Assembly: GCA_900314645.1 (NCBI GenBank)
Contig: OMWB01000008.1
Span: 1-64,000 of the forward strand
Direction of reading: 5' to 3'
Source: an uncultured Actinomycetes bacterium
GTDB lineage: Bacteria; Actinomycetota; Coriobacteriia; Coriobacteriales; Atopobiaceae
DNA: 64,000 nucleotides
The notes under the pieces are model-generated. The model was given only the letters and a program-made list of their open reading frames with translations. It did no database searches and had not been told where the DNA came from. The number at the start of each line of letters is the position of its first letter. Position 1 is the stretch's first letter. Positions 8,008 through 15,375 of the stretch are shown here, in pieces. Made by a program: the position numbers and the translations under genes.

Positions 8008-8904
8008 ATGCTGACGCGTCGTGCCTTCGCTGCGTTGATGGCGGGGTGTGGGCTCATGGGCCTCTTTGGATGCCAAGGACGTGGCTCCTCAGGCGAGCTT
8101 GAGGGGTCACGCATCAGGGCGGTCCGCTACTCAAGTGGCGGGGGCATGACGGGTGGCGGCGACTCGGTTGAGCTTCAGCGAAACAAGGACGGATCCGTCA
8201 CGCTGACCACGCGCAGCAAGGAGTGGCACAACTCGCGCGAGACGGGCATGGACTATGTGGTCGATGCCAGCGCGTTTGACCGGTTTGCCCAGATTGCGAA
8301 CGAGTATGACCTCCCCCAGGCATCGAAGCGCAAGATGAGCGAGTTCCAAGCGCTTGACGCTCCCACGAGCCACCTTTCGTTTGACCTCATGACGGAAGAT
8401 GGCGAGTGGGACCTCGACGCGTCGTTCACCATAAGCGACGATCAGGAGCTTACGGACCGAGACCAAGAGGGCTGGCGTGCCGTGACGACGGCGCTTTCCG
8501 AGCTTGCCGCGGCGAGCGATGGGGTTCCCTATATGGAGCCCATCCTGCTGACCATGAGCGTCGACGGCTATCAGTACCCGTTCTATCTCAACGACAGCCC
8601 TGCGGCTCAAGACCTTGCCTCACGTGGACTGCTTGAGGTGACGGTTGAGGACGGCGCGGACAACGAGAAGGCTTTCTCTCTGGAGGAGCCCCTCGATGTG
8701 AGCGACACACCTCTGGCGACAGGCGCTGCGGGGACGCTTTGCTACTTCGAGCCGGAACACTCCATCGTCGTGCTCTGCGATGACGAGGAGCCGCGTGAGG
8801 GGCTCTACGAGCTGGGGAGCGCTCGATACGAGCATGACGTCATGTACTTCTCAGAAATGCGCACCGGAGAGGCCTACGTCTGGAACAACACGATAGACGA
8901 GTAA
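8008..8904 (+). CDS. Putative secreted lipoprotein of unknown function
   Basis: The 298-residue product starts MLTRRAFAALMAGCGLMGLF and then GC, a signal peptide with two arginines and a lipobox-like cysteine at about residue 22. It is therefore probably exported (possibly by Tat) and lipid-anchored outside the membrane. The mature part is acidic and shows no motif I can name; it reads as a beta-rich domain with alternating polar and hydrophobic residues (EWDLDASFTISDD). It begins 8 nt after the ornithine carbamoyltransferase stop and is probably read from the same transcript. Whether it has anything to do with arginine use is unknown. A long hairpin follows at 8935-9019. Confidence 0.8.
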   Translation: MLTRRAFAALMAGCGLMGLFGCQGRGSSGELEGSRIRAVRYSSGGGMTGGGDSVELQRNKDGSVTLTTRSKEWHNSRETGMDYVVDASAFDRFAQIANEYDLPQASKRKMSEFQALDAPTSHLSFDLMTEDGEWDLDASFTISDDQELTDRDQEGWRAVTTALSELAAASDGVPYMEPILLTMSVDGYQYPFYLNDSPAAQDLASRGLLEVTVEDGADNEKAFSLEEPLDVSDTPLATGAAGTLCYFEPEHSIVVLCDDEEPREGLYELGSARYEHDVMYFSEMRTGEAYVWNNTIDE

Positions 8905-8934
8905 ACTGCTACGTTAGCCTGCACACTCAAGAAG

Positions 8935-9019
8935 AAGTGTACGTACGTTTTCGCTTGGAAGCGTCCTAGTGAACGAACTCGCAGGACAGCTCTGAAGAAG
9001 CGAAATCGTACGTACACTT
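8935..9019. repeat. Long inverted repeat, copy A of a pair bracketing the gene at 9062-10273
   Basis: The 22-nt arm at 8935-8956 (AAGTGTACGTACGTTTTCGC plus TT) is complementary to 8998-9019 with one mismatch. The arm contains the self-complementary GTACGTAC. The 41-nt centre can pair again (GTCCT 8963-8967 with AGGAC 8983-8987). Ts follow on the plus strand, so it could end the lipoprotein transcript. The outer arm is the same as in copy B at 10304-10392. Confidence 0.85.
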
Positions 9020-9061
9020 TTTGTTATACTCTCCTCCCTATCACGGTCGGAGGAGCTTGCT

Positions 9062-10273
9062 ATGGAACTGGCATTGTGCGGCATGTCTGCCCTTCGAGCA
9101 CTGAGGCAGCTGAGGGCGAGCGGGCTGAGCTTCGCAACGCTCCAACGAATCGCGCTGCCTGAACCAGTACCTTCGCCTAATGGCCGGTGGTCACAGAAGA
9201 GCATCCGTGAGCACCTTGCGCAACAGGGACTTGAGCTGCCATTTTCACGGTCCGCACCACTTAACGTGGCGGTGCCACACGAGCGTCTCCGGCTGCGCGT
9301 CAAGGGTACGAAGAGCACCATCTTCGCCAAGGGACTACCTGAAGCGTCATTCGTAAGGGCTGGCAATGTCCTCCTCAGCAGCCCTGAGCTGCTCTTCCTT
9401 GAGATGGGCCGTTTCATGGCACCCGAAGTGCAGCTGCTCTTTGGCATGGAGCTCTGTGGCTCATTTACCCGTGACGCGGCGAACCCCCGAAACGCTCAAG
9501 CGACGTTTTTCGTCCCCGCGGCAACGAGTACCCAGCGGATCCGTTCCTTCCTTGACAGCTGCCACGGTGTCGAAGGCATCAAGCAGGCCCGAGAGGCGCT
9601 TGCCTACGTCGTCGACAACGCATGGTCACCCATGGAGGCGGTCGTGGCTGCCCTCGCGACACTTCCCCTCGAGATGCTGGGATACGGGCTGGCGCCCATA
9701 ACGCTCAACGAGCGGGTTGAAACCAAAGGCGCTGGCGAGAAGGAGACGCGGGTTCCCGACTTGCTCGTCCAAGGCACCTCCGCAGGCCTCAACTACGACG
9801 GTGTCGGCCATCAAGACCTCAAGGGTGTTGTCGATGCCGCCCTGAACCTCGCAACCCATCCTGGCGAAGAGTCGAGCGCCAAGGAGCTGGAAGGTGCCCT
9901 CGCTGCCGCACGAATCGGCGTGCTGGGAGACAAGCGCCGCGATCGCGACCTCTCCGCACGTGGCTACACCGTGCTTCCGGTGACCAAGGAAGACCTCTAC
10001 GAGCTCGGGGGGCTCGACCGCGTGATGCGCCAGCTCATCGCGATTGTGGAGCGGGAGGGCAACCGGGACCTCTCCCGGCAGCGGACCGCACTGGAGAGCC
10101 GCGTCATCGCGAGTCTTCGGCAGCACTTCATTTGGTCACTCTTGCCTGGAAATGGCGCAAAGGAGGCGCGGGAGAAGCTCGACCGTTGGCTGGCGCCCAA
10201 CGAGCACCCGACCTTGGTCACGGGCGAGCTACGCGACGGCGCGTTGTCTCAAATCGAGGTCCGAGTGCTGTAG
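9062..10273 (+). CDS. Uncharacterised protein with C-terminal DUF559/PD-(D/E)XK nuclease-like segment
   Basis: I do not recognise a named function for this 403-residue protein. The N-terminal ~230 residues resemble, in general layout, the AbiEi-like regulators found with DUF559 domains in actinobacteria, but no firm motif is visible. In the C-terminal third, RVPDLLVQGTSAGLNYDGVG is followed by a His, and later DKRRDRDLSARGYTVLPVT. This fits the 'D..(E/N)xDG..H ... DxxRDxxLxxxGxxVLxVT' pattern of DUF559, a Vsr-like endonuclease fold. An Asn stands where Glu or Asp is usual, so activity is uncertain. It is a single gene bracketed by two hairpins that share their outer arms. It could be a stand-alone antitoxin-like regulator, a nuclease, or the cargo of a small mobile unit. 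Confidence 0.7.
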   Translation: MELALCGMSALRALRQLRASGLSFATLQRIALPEPVPSPNGRWSQKSIREHLAQQGLELPFSRSAPLNVAVPHERLRLRVKGTKSTIFAKGLPEASFVRAGNVLLSSPELLFLEMGRFMAPEVQLLFGMELCGSFTRDAANPRNAQATFFVPAATSTQRIRSFLDSCHGVEGIKQAREALAYVVDNAWSPMEAVVAALATLPLEMLGYGLAPITLNERVETKGAGEKETRVPDLLVQGTSAGLNYDGVGHQDLKGVVDAALNLATHPGEESSAKELEGALAAARIGVLGDKRRDRDLSARGYTVLPVTKEDLYELGGLDRVMRQLIAIVEREGNRDLSRQRTALESRVIASLRQHFIWSLLPGNGAKEAREKLDRWLAPNEHPTLVTGELRDGALSQIEVRVL

Positions 10274-10303
10274 GCACCCAGGCCTCGATCTGAGATTACG
10301 TAG

Positions 10304-10392
10304 AAAAGTGTACGTACGTTTTCGCTAGTTCAGAGTAATCCTCCGCTTTTGTTGGCCGAGATTACTGAAAGCAAAAACGTACGTACACTTTT
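10304..10392. repeat. Long inverted repeat, copy B of the pair bracketing 9062-10273
   Basis: 10304-10326 (AAAAGTGTACGTACGTTTTC plus GCT) pairs with 10370-10392 with a single mismatch. Inside it, 10329-10340 pairs with GATTACTGAA (10360-10369) apart from a 2-nt bulge, giving a stem of over 30 bp. It lies between convergent genes. The outer arm equals that of copy A, while the inner arms differ in sequence and yet remain self-paired. Confidence 0.85.
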
Positions 10393-10415
10393 CGTGCTCA
10401 AGTGGCGTATGTGGA

Positions 10416-11465
10416 CTAGTACACCATGCCCATGGCAGCGCGGACCTCGTCGAGGGTCTTGTTGGCGATGGCGTTGGCGCGGGCGTTGCCATCGTGCAGG
10501 ACGTCGACGATGTAGTCCATGTCCTTGACGAGCTCCTGACGGCGCTCGCGGATGGGGGCGAAGTAGCCGTTGACGGCCTCGGTGACGTAGCGCTTGAGCT
10601 GGCCAGCGCCACCCATGCCAATCTCGTCGGCAATCTCCTTGGGATCGCGGCCCGTGCAGATGCCTGCGGTGGTGAGCAGCGCGGACACGCCGGGGCGGTT
10701 CTCGGGATCGAAGGTGATGTTGCGCTCGGAGTCGGTCTTTGACTTCTTGATGAGCTTGGCGGTCTCAGCGTCGGTCATGGAGATGGAGATGGCGTTGCCG
10801 TAGCTCTTGCTCATCTTGCGGCCGTCAAGGCCGGGGATGAGCGGGGTGGAGGTGAGCAAGCCGTCGACCGACGGGAACACCTTCGCATAGCGCTCGTTGA
10901 AGCGGCGGGCAATTTGGCGCGTCTGCTCGATGTGGGGCAGCTGGTCACGTCCGACGGGGACGATGTTGCCCTTGCAGAACAGGATGTCGCATGCCTGGTG
11001 CACGGGGTAGGTAAGGAGCAGACCCGTCAGGGCATGGCCGGAGGCCTCCTGCTCGGCCTTCACGGTGGGGTTGCGCTCGAGCTCAGACTCGGTGACGAGC
11101 GACAGGAACGGCAGCATCAGCTGGTTAAGCGCAGGCACCGCGGAGTGCGTGAAGATCATCGTCTTGGCGGGATCGATGCCGCAGGCAAGGTAGTCGATGA
11201 CCATGTTGTAGACGTTGTCTGCGATGTGCTCGGTGGTGTCGCGGTCGGTGATGACCTGGTAGTCGGCAATGATGACGTTGGTGCGGATGCCCATGTCCTG
11301 CAGACGAACGCGCTCGACGAGCGTGCCAAAGTAGTGACCAAGGTGAAGGCGGCCGGTAGGACGGTCACCCGTGAGCATGGTGTATTTCTCGGGATGAAGG
11401 GGCAGGTCTGCCTGAATCTCGTTGCTGCGGCGCAGTGCCGCTTCGTAGCTTCCCTCGTTGGGCAT
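10416..11465 (-). CDS. trpS: Tryptophanyl-tRNA synthetase
   Basis: This 349-residue class I synthetase charges tRNA-Trp. The HIGH-type ATP site is seen in RPTGRLHLGHYFGTL and the KMSKS loop in LDGRKMSKSYGNAI; DYQVITD and a long helical C-terminus fit bacterial TrpRS. Length is normal. GAGAGGA stands properly before the ATG at 11465. It is a single gene converging on the nuclease-like gene, with hairpin copy B between their ends. No T-box leader is visible in the short upstream gap. Confidence 0.97.
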   Translation of the reverse strand: MPNEGSYEAALRRSNEIQADLPLHPEKYTMLTGDRPTGRLHLGHYFGTLVERVRLQDMGIRTNVIIADYQVITDRDTTEHIADNVYNMVIDYLACGIDPAKTMIFTHSAVPALNQLMLPFLSLVTESELERNPTVKAEQEASGHALTGLLLTYPVHQACDILFCKGNIVPVGRDQLPHIEQTRQIARRFNERYAKVFPSVDGLLTSTPLIPGLDGRKMSKSYGNAISISMTDAETAKLIKKSKTDSERNITFDPENRPGVSALLTTAGICTGRDPKEIADEIGMGGAGQLKRYVTEAVNGYFAPIRERRQELVKDMDYIVDVLHDGNARANAIANKTLDEVRAAMGMVY

Positions 11466-11541
11466 GGTAGTTCCTCTCGTCAGATAGCCAACGCTCCTAT
11501 GTTAGCGTAAGCCGTAGCACTTGTCCTGATGCAATGATTGG

Positions 11542-12288
11542 TTAGTCGCGCGTCGCAAGGGGAGGAGCCGCATTGAGTAGCTTGCGCGCATCGCGCCAGG
11601 CGGGGTAGTAGCGGTCCTGAAGCTCGTGGAAGTGTGCGTTGTGGCTGGGCTCAAGAAGGTGACAGAGCTCGTGTACCACCACCGACTCCAGGCAGGTAGG
11701 GGGAAAGCGCACCAGCTCGGTGTTGAGCGTGATGATGCCCTCGCTCACCTTGCAGCTTCCCCAGCGCGTCTTCATTCGACGAAGCTTGATGGCACTGGCG
11801 TGGACGCCCATCTGCGCCTCGTATCGAGCGAAGAGGTCGGGGAGGGCGGCGCGAAGCTGTGTGGTGAGCCATTGGCCGACAAGCCGCTTGCGATGGGCAA
11901 CGGCGGCCTCAGTGCTGTCGGCCCATCGTTCGCTGACGGCGAGGACAAGGTGGTTGCCCTTCCGCGTGACGGATTCCGCGCGTGCCGATGGTGCGGCCGT
12001 AAGGACGAGCTCGAGCGTCTCTCCCCAAACCCGTACCTGCTCACCAACGCTCCAGAGCCTCGGCGCGTCATCCGCGGCCTTCGCGAGGCGTTCACGCCGC
12101 TTTGCGATCCACGCAGCCTTGGAATCTACGAACTGCTCAATGCGCTCCATGGGCAGCCAGAGTGGCGCGCTGACGTGTACCGAGCCGTCAGAATGTATAC
12201 GAAGGTTGACATTCTTCACGGTCTTACGTTCAAGCCAAAAGTCGACGCCGCCTACAGAATGATGGGTTTTACGTGCTTCTCGTTGCAT
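11542..12288 (-). CDS. YgjP/DUF45-type metallopeptidase
   Basis: The 248-residue protein carries HELCHLLEPSHNAHFHELQD near its C-terminus: an HExxH zinc site with a further His/Glu, as in the YgjP-like (M48-related, DUF45) family. An upstream RMKTRWGSC is also a family hallmark. The N-terminal half is a basic beta-rich domain. Such proteins are cytosolic and their natural substrates are poorly known. The start at 12288 is 98 bp from the divergent gene at 12387. The gap contains a small palindrome, AGCCAA-N5-TTGGCT, a possible operator shared by both genes. Confidence 0.87.
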   Translation of the reverse strand: MQREARKTHHSVGGVDFWLERKTVKNVNLRIHSDGSVHVSAPLWLPMERIEQFVDSKAAWIAKRRERLAKAADDAPRLWSVGEQVRVWGETLELVLTAAPSARAESVTRKGNHLVLAVSERWADSTEAAVAHRKRLVGQWLTTQLRAALPDLFARYEAQMGVHASAIKLRRMKTRWGSCKVSEGIITLNTELVRFPPTCLESVVVHELCHLLEPSHNAHFHELQDRYYPAWRDARKLLNAAPPLATRD

Positions 12289-12386
12289 AGCATTATTTCT
12301 TCTAAGCCAAAGGGATTGGCTGAATGGAAAATGTTCTTTATGATAAGCAGATTGTACGGTTTGGCAAGATGACAGGGAGGGTTAGC

Positions 12387-12929
12387 ATGGCGAGTTCGTA
12401 CGGTGAGGATGCCAGCAAGCAGGCTCTGAGGTCGGCCTATATTACGCTACCCACCCTCTCGCCGAGCCATCAGGCCCGCCTTGATGGCGACGTGCTTGTG
12501 CACCTACGCATGCTGCCCGAGTATCGCGCGTGCAAGCTGCTGCTCGCCTTCCCCTCGCAGCGCGAGGAGGCTGATACCTTGGGCGCGGTGAAGCAGGCGC
12601 GCAAGGACGGAAAGACCGTCGCCATTCCGACGTTTGCCAACGACGGCAAGATTACGTTCTCGCTTGAGGACGGCTCTCCGCTGGACGCCGATGAGACGGA
12701 GCTCGCCGCGTCCGTATGCCTCGTTCCTGGGCTCATCTTTGATGCCCAGGGATACCGTGTGGCGTACAACGCTGGCTATGTGGACAACTTCCTCGTTGGG
12801 TACCCCGGTTGCAAGGTCTCGCTGGCTCGCACGGTGCAGATTGGCAGCAATCCGCTTCCGCACGACGCGCACGACGTGCCGGTTGACGTGCTGGTGAGCG
12901 ACGCGGCCGTCTGGCGGTGCCGTAGGTAA
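12387..12929 (+). CDS. 5-formyltetrahydrofolate cyclo-ligase
   Basis: This folate enzyme converts 5-formyl-THF to 5,10-methenyl-THF with ATP. The C-terminal signature LVPGLIFDAQGYRVAYNAGY then VDNFL matches the family's 'VPGxxFDxxGxRxGxGxGYYDRFL', though here the glycine-rich stretch is partly replaced (AYNAGYVD). The N-terminal Lys-rich ATP site is weak: the family's basic residue lies near SKQALRSAY. GGGAGGG precedes the ATG at 12387, so that start is preferred over in-frame codons upstream. The product has 180 residues, normal for the family. It ends 10 nt before the perfect palindrome at 12940-13035. Confidence 0.88.
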   Translation: MASSYGEDASKQALRSAYITLPTLSPSHQARLDGDVLVHLRMLPEYRACKLLLAFPSQREEADTLGAVKQARKDGKTVAIPTFANDGKITFSLEDGSPLDADETELAASVCLVPGLIFDAQGYRVAYNAGYVDNFLVGYPGCKVSLARTVQIGSNPLPHDAHDVPVDVLVSDAAVWRCRR

Positions 12930-12939
12930 ACGGCCTAAA

Positions 12940-13035
12940 AGGCTTTTGTTGACAGATCGGGGCCCTTTTGGGTCAACATTAGATGGCTTTCGCCAATGTT
13001 GACCCAAAAGGGCCCCGATCTGTCAACAAAAGCCT
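12940..13035. repeat. Perfect 41-bp-arm palindrome between convergent genes, made of two inverted 32-nt hairpin units
   Basis: 12940-12980 and 12995-13035 are exactly complementary over 41 nt, with a 14-nt centre. Each arm contains a 32-nt unit (12947-12978 and 12997-13028) that itself starts with TGTTGAC and ends with GTCAACA. An outer CGGCCT/AGGCCG pair (12931-12936, 13038-13043) extends the stem. The right arm ends inside the stop codon of the aroQ fusion gene. No T-run follows on either strand, unlike an ordinary terminator. Confidence 0.95.
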
Positions 13036-13945
13036 AGAGGCCGAGGTGCTCCGCCATGTGATTGATCGCAACGCGGTAACCCTCGATGCCGAGCCCAGTG
13101 ATGGTCTCAAGGCATGCCTGGCGGATGTAGGACACCTGGCGGAAGTCTTCGCGCTCCTCCACCTTGGAGATGTGGACCTCGATGGTGGGGATGCCGATGG
13201 CCTTGACCGCGTCCAGAATGGCGATGGACGTGTGCGTGTAGGCGCCAGGATTGATGACCAGGCCGTCGAAGATGCCATAGGCGTCCTGGATCTCGTCCAC
13301 GATGGCACCCTCGTGATTTGACTGGAAACAGCGACAGTCAACGAATCCCGCCTCGCGTGCCGCATCCTTGCAGAGAGCCAGAAGCGCCGCGTAATCTTCC
13401 TTGCCGTAGACGTCCGGCTCGCGCACGCCCAGCATGTTGATGTTGGGCCCATTGATGACGAGCAACCTCAACGCGGGGGCGTCGGGCTCAAGATCCTCCT
13501 CTGTCGGCTCGTCCTCCAGAAGACGCGTGAGGTCGAGCATGTCGTCATCAAGGTCGTCCTGCCGGGCCGCGGCGGCGCGCTCCTCTTGCGCGTCGGCCTG
13601 GGCAACATACGACTTACGCCGACCGGGGGAGATGTGCACATGCAGGTTGGATTGGTGCGTGCGGACTCCCGCCTGGGGATCAAGGTCTCCCGACACGCCC
13701 GTGAGGCGCGAGAACTCATTGAAGATGCCACGAACCGCCTTGGGACCGAAGACGACCTCTACGCCGTTGATGCCGCGGGTGGCCGTGCCTAGCACGCCAT
13801 CGATAAGGTCGAGCGACGTGCGGTTGATGGCGAGTGGGTTGGCAACGGTGATACGCAGGCGCGTCATGCAGAGGGAGTTTGCCACCACATTCGCGGCTCC
13901 ACCCACACAGCCGAGCACGGCGCTCGCTATCTCGCGGTCTGACAT
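13034..13945 (-). CDS. aroQ: PTS EIIB-like domain fused to type II 3-dehydroquinate dehydratase
   Basis: The 303-residue product has two parts. Residues 1-~80 look like a glucose-family PTS EIIB domain: VLGCVGGAANVVANSLCMTR with the phosphorylatable-type Cys26 before TRLRI, then VEVVFGPKA. Residues ~81-158 are a charged linker. Residues 159-303 are a complete type II dehydroquinase: LLVINGPNINMLG, catalytic-type Tyr180 in DVYG, QSNHEG, and VINPGAYTHTS with His238. This enzyme removes water from 3-dehydroquinate in the shikimate pathway. Normal AroQ has ~145-150 residues and no EIIB. The frame is unbroken across the joint. The gene lies just downstream (same strand) of the aroEK-pheA unit. The EIIB part might pass a sugar-uptake signal to the pathway or be a relic; no EIIC or EIIA is nearby. 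Confidence 0.92.
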   Translation of the reverse strand: MSDREIASAVLGCVGGAANVVANSLCMTRLRITVANPLAINRTSLDLIDGVLGTATRGINGVEVVFGPKAVRGIFNEFSRLTGVSGDLDPQAGVRTHQSNLHVHISPGRRKSYVAQADAQEERAAAARQDDLDDDMLDLTRLLEDEPTEEDLEPDAPALRLLVINGPNINMLGVREPDVYGKEDYAALLALCKDAAREAGFVDCRCFQSNHEGAIVDEIQDAYGIFDGLVINPGAYTHTSIAILDAVKAIGIPTIEVHISKVEEREDFRQVSYIRQACLETITGLGIEGYRVAINHMAEHLGL

Positions 13946-14055
13946 AAGTGCCCCCTATACTGGTCAATCCTTATTCAGTATAGAAAGCTGAAAACGGGCG
14001 ATTGTCACAAGTTATCAGCACATCGACAAGCGGCAGCACCTGGTGATGGGGGCAC

Positions 14056-14080
14056 GATTGCCGCATGGTGCGCGGCAATC
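14056..14080. other. Hairpin between aroEK and the aroQ fusion
   Basis: GATTGCCGC (14056-14064) and GCGGCAATC (14072-14080) are perfectly complementary around a 7-nt loop. It lies 14 nt after the aroEK stop and upstream of the aroQ fusion gene. There is no T-run, so it may be an mRNA processing or 3'-end stabilising structure rather than a full terminator. Confidence 0.5.
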
Positions 14081-14093
14081 GCGCTATGCCTCG

Positions 14094-15374
14094 CTATAGG
14101 CCAAGTGAGCGCTTGATGAGCTCGGCGTCACCCGAAGGAGAACCTGTGCACGGCAGCGTGACGTCGGCCCAGAGGCGGTAGAGACCCATGCGCTCCTTCG
14201 CGAGCTGTTCGATGCCGCGTGCCTGCGAGATGGGGCGTCCCTTGTCAGACAGCTGCTCAATGGGGCGGTCGATGAGCACGATGGTACCGTTCTGGTGGAG
14301 CGGCGCATAGTTCTCCGGGCGGGTGACCACGCCGCCACCGCAGGCGATGATCAGGCCCGAACTGGCTGCGTAGGAACGCAGCACAGAAGTCTCGCGCTGG
14401 CGGAACGCCTCCTCGCCATACGTCTGGATGAACTCGCCGGGGGTGATGCCAGCGTCCACGGTAAAGGCGTCGTCTAGGTCGATGAAGGGCCTGCGGATCA
14501 TGCGCGCGAGCGCGCGTCCAGAGGTGGTCTTGCCCGCCCCCGGCATGCCGATGAGGATGACGTTGCCCGTCTGCATGAGGATGTCGTTGACGATGCGCGG
14601 TCCGAGGCTGTCGTCCAGCTCGCGCCCTTGGAAGAGCTCGCTCGCAAAGATGGCCTGCCACACGAGCATCGCAAGGCCGCTCTCTGCGGGGATGCCGGCA
14701 CGCTCCGCCTGCTGGCAGATGCCCGTGCGGGTGGGGTTGTACACCACGTCGAGTACGGCCTTGAGCTGCGGAAGCTGCTCGAGCACGCCGTCAGCCAAAG
14801 GTGAGGCCGGGCACTTGGGATACATGCCCACCGGTGTGGTGTTGACGATGAGCACCGCGTCACCATGAAGGTCGAGCAGGTTCTCGTAGGTGGATGTGCC
14901 CGCTCGCGAGACATGGGCGACCTCGCATCCCACAAACTCCCGAAGCGCGTACGCCACGGCCTGCGCGGCGCCACCCGTGCCCAGGACGAGCGCCTTCTGG
15001 CCGCCAAAGGCACGCCGCGCGGTGGTCTCAAGGCGATCTGCCGCAAACCACTCCACGAGGGCATTGAACCCCAGGACGTCCGTGTTGTCGGCCATGATGC
15101 GACCGTCATCGAGGTGCACGAGTGTGTTGGCCACGCCGAGCGCCTCCACGCGAGGGGACCGAGCATCTGCGACCTCTGCGGCGACGCGCTTGTAAGGGAT
15201 GGTCACATTGAGGCCACGCCACTGACCCTCGCGGATGAAGGGCCTCACCTCGTCGGGCTCGAGCTCGATGAGCTCGTACGGCACGCTTCCCAGCACGTTG
15301 TGTATCTGCGGGCTCCAGCTGTGCCCGAGCGTCTGGCCTACGAGGCCAAACGCCACTACGTGATCGGGCGCCAC
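14094..15374 (-). CDS. aroE-aroK: Bifunctional shikimate dehydrogenase - shikimate kinase fusion
   Basis: Residues 1-~265 are shikimate dehydrogenase: GLVGQTLGHSWSPQIHN (substrate site), NVTIPYKRVAAE with the catalytic Lys, LGTGGAAQAVAYAL (NADPH Rossmann loop), and the C-terminal QAIFASELFQGR. Residues 270-426 are shikimate kinase: P-loop GMPGAGKTTSG (276-286), FIDLDDAF, and CGGGVV. The protein therefore reduces dehydroshikimate and then phosphorylates shikimate. The two enzymes are separate in most bacteria. The GTG start at 15374 follows the pheA stop by one base (TAACGTG), so translation is coupled. Next downstream on the same strand is the EIIB-aroQ gene. Confidence 0.95.
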   Translation of the reverse strand: MAPDHVVAFGLVGQTLGHSWSPQIHNVLGSVPYELIELEPDEVRPFIREGQWRGLNVTIPYKRVAAEVADARSPRVEALGVANTLVHLDDGRIMADNTDVLGFNALVEWFAADRLETTARRAFGGQKALVLGTGGAAQAVAYALREFVGCEVAHVSRAGTSTYENLLDLHGDAVLIVNTTPVGMYPKCPASPLADGVLEQLPQLKAVLDVVYNPTRTGICQQAERAGIPAESGLAMLVWQAIFASELFQGRELDDSLGPRIVNDILMQTGNVILIGMPGAGKTTSGRALARMIRRPFIDLDDAFTVDAGITPGEFIQTYGEEAFRQRETSVLRSYAASSGLIIACGGGVVTRPENYAPLHQNGTIVLIDRPIEQLSDKGRPISQARGIEQLAKERMGLYRLWADVTLPCTGSPSGDAELIKRSLGL

Positions 15375-15375
15375 G

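Noticed and set aside
14094-15374. AroE-AroK fusion as an assembly artefact
   Set aside because: The frame is continuous, both domains are complete and the linker is short; such enzymes are neighbours in many genomes, so a true fusion is more likely.
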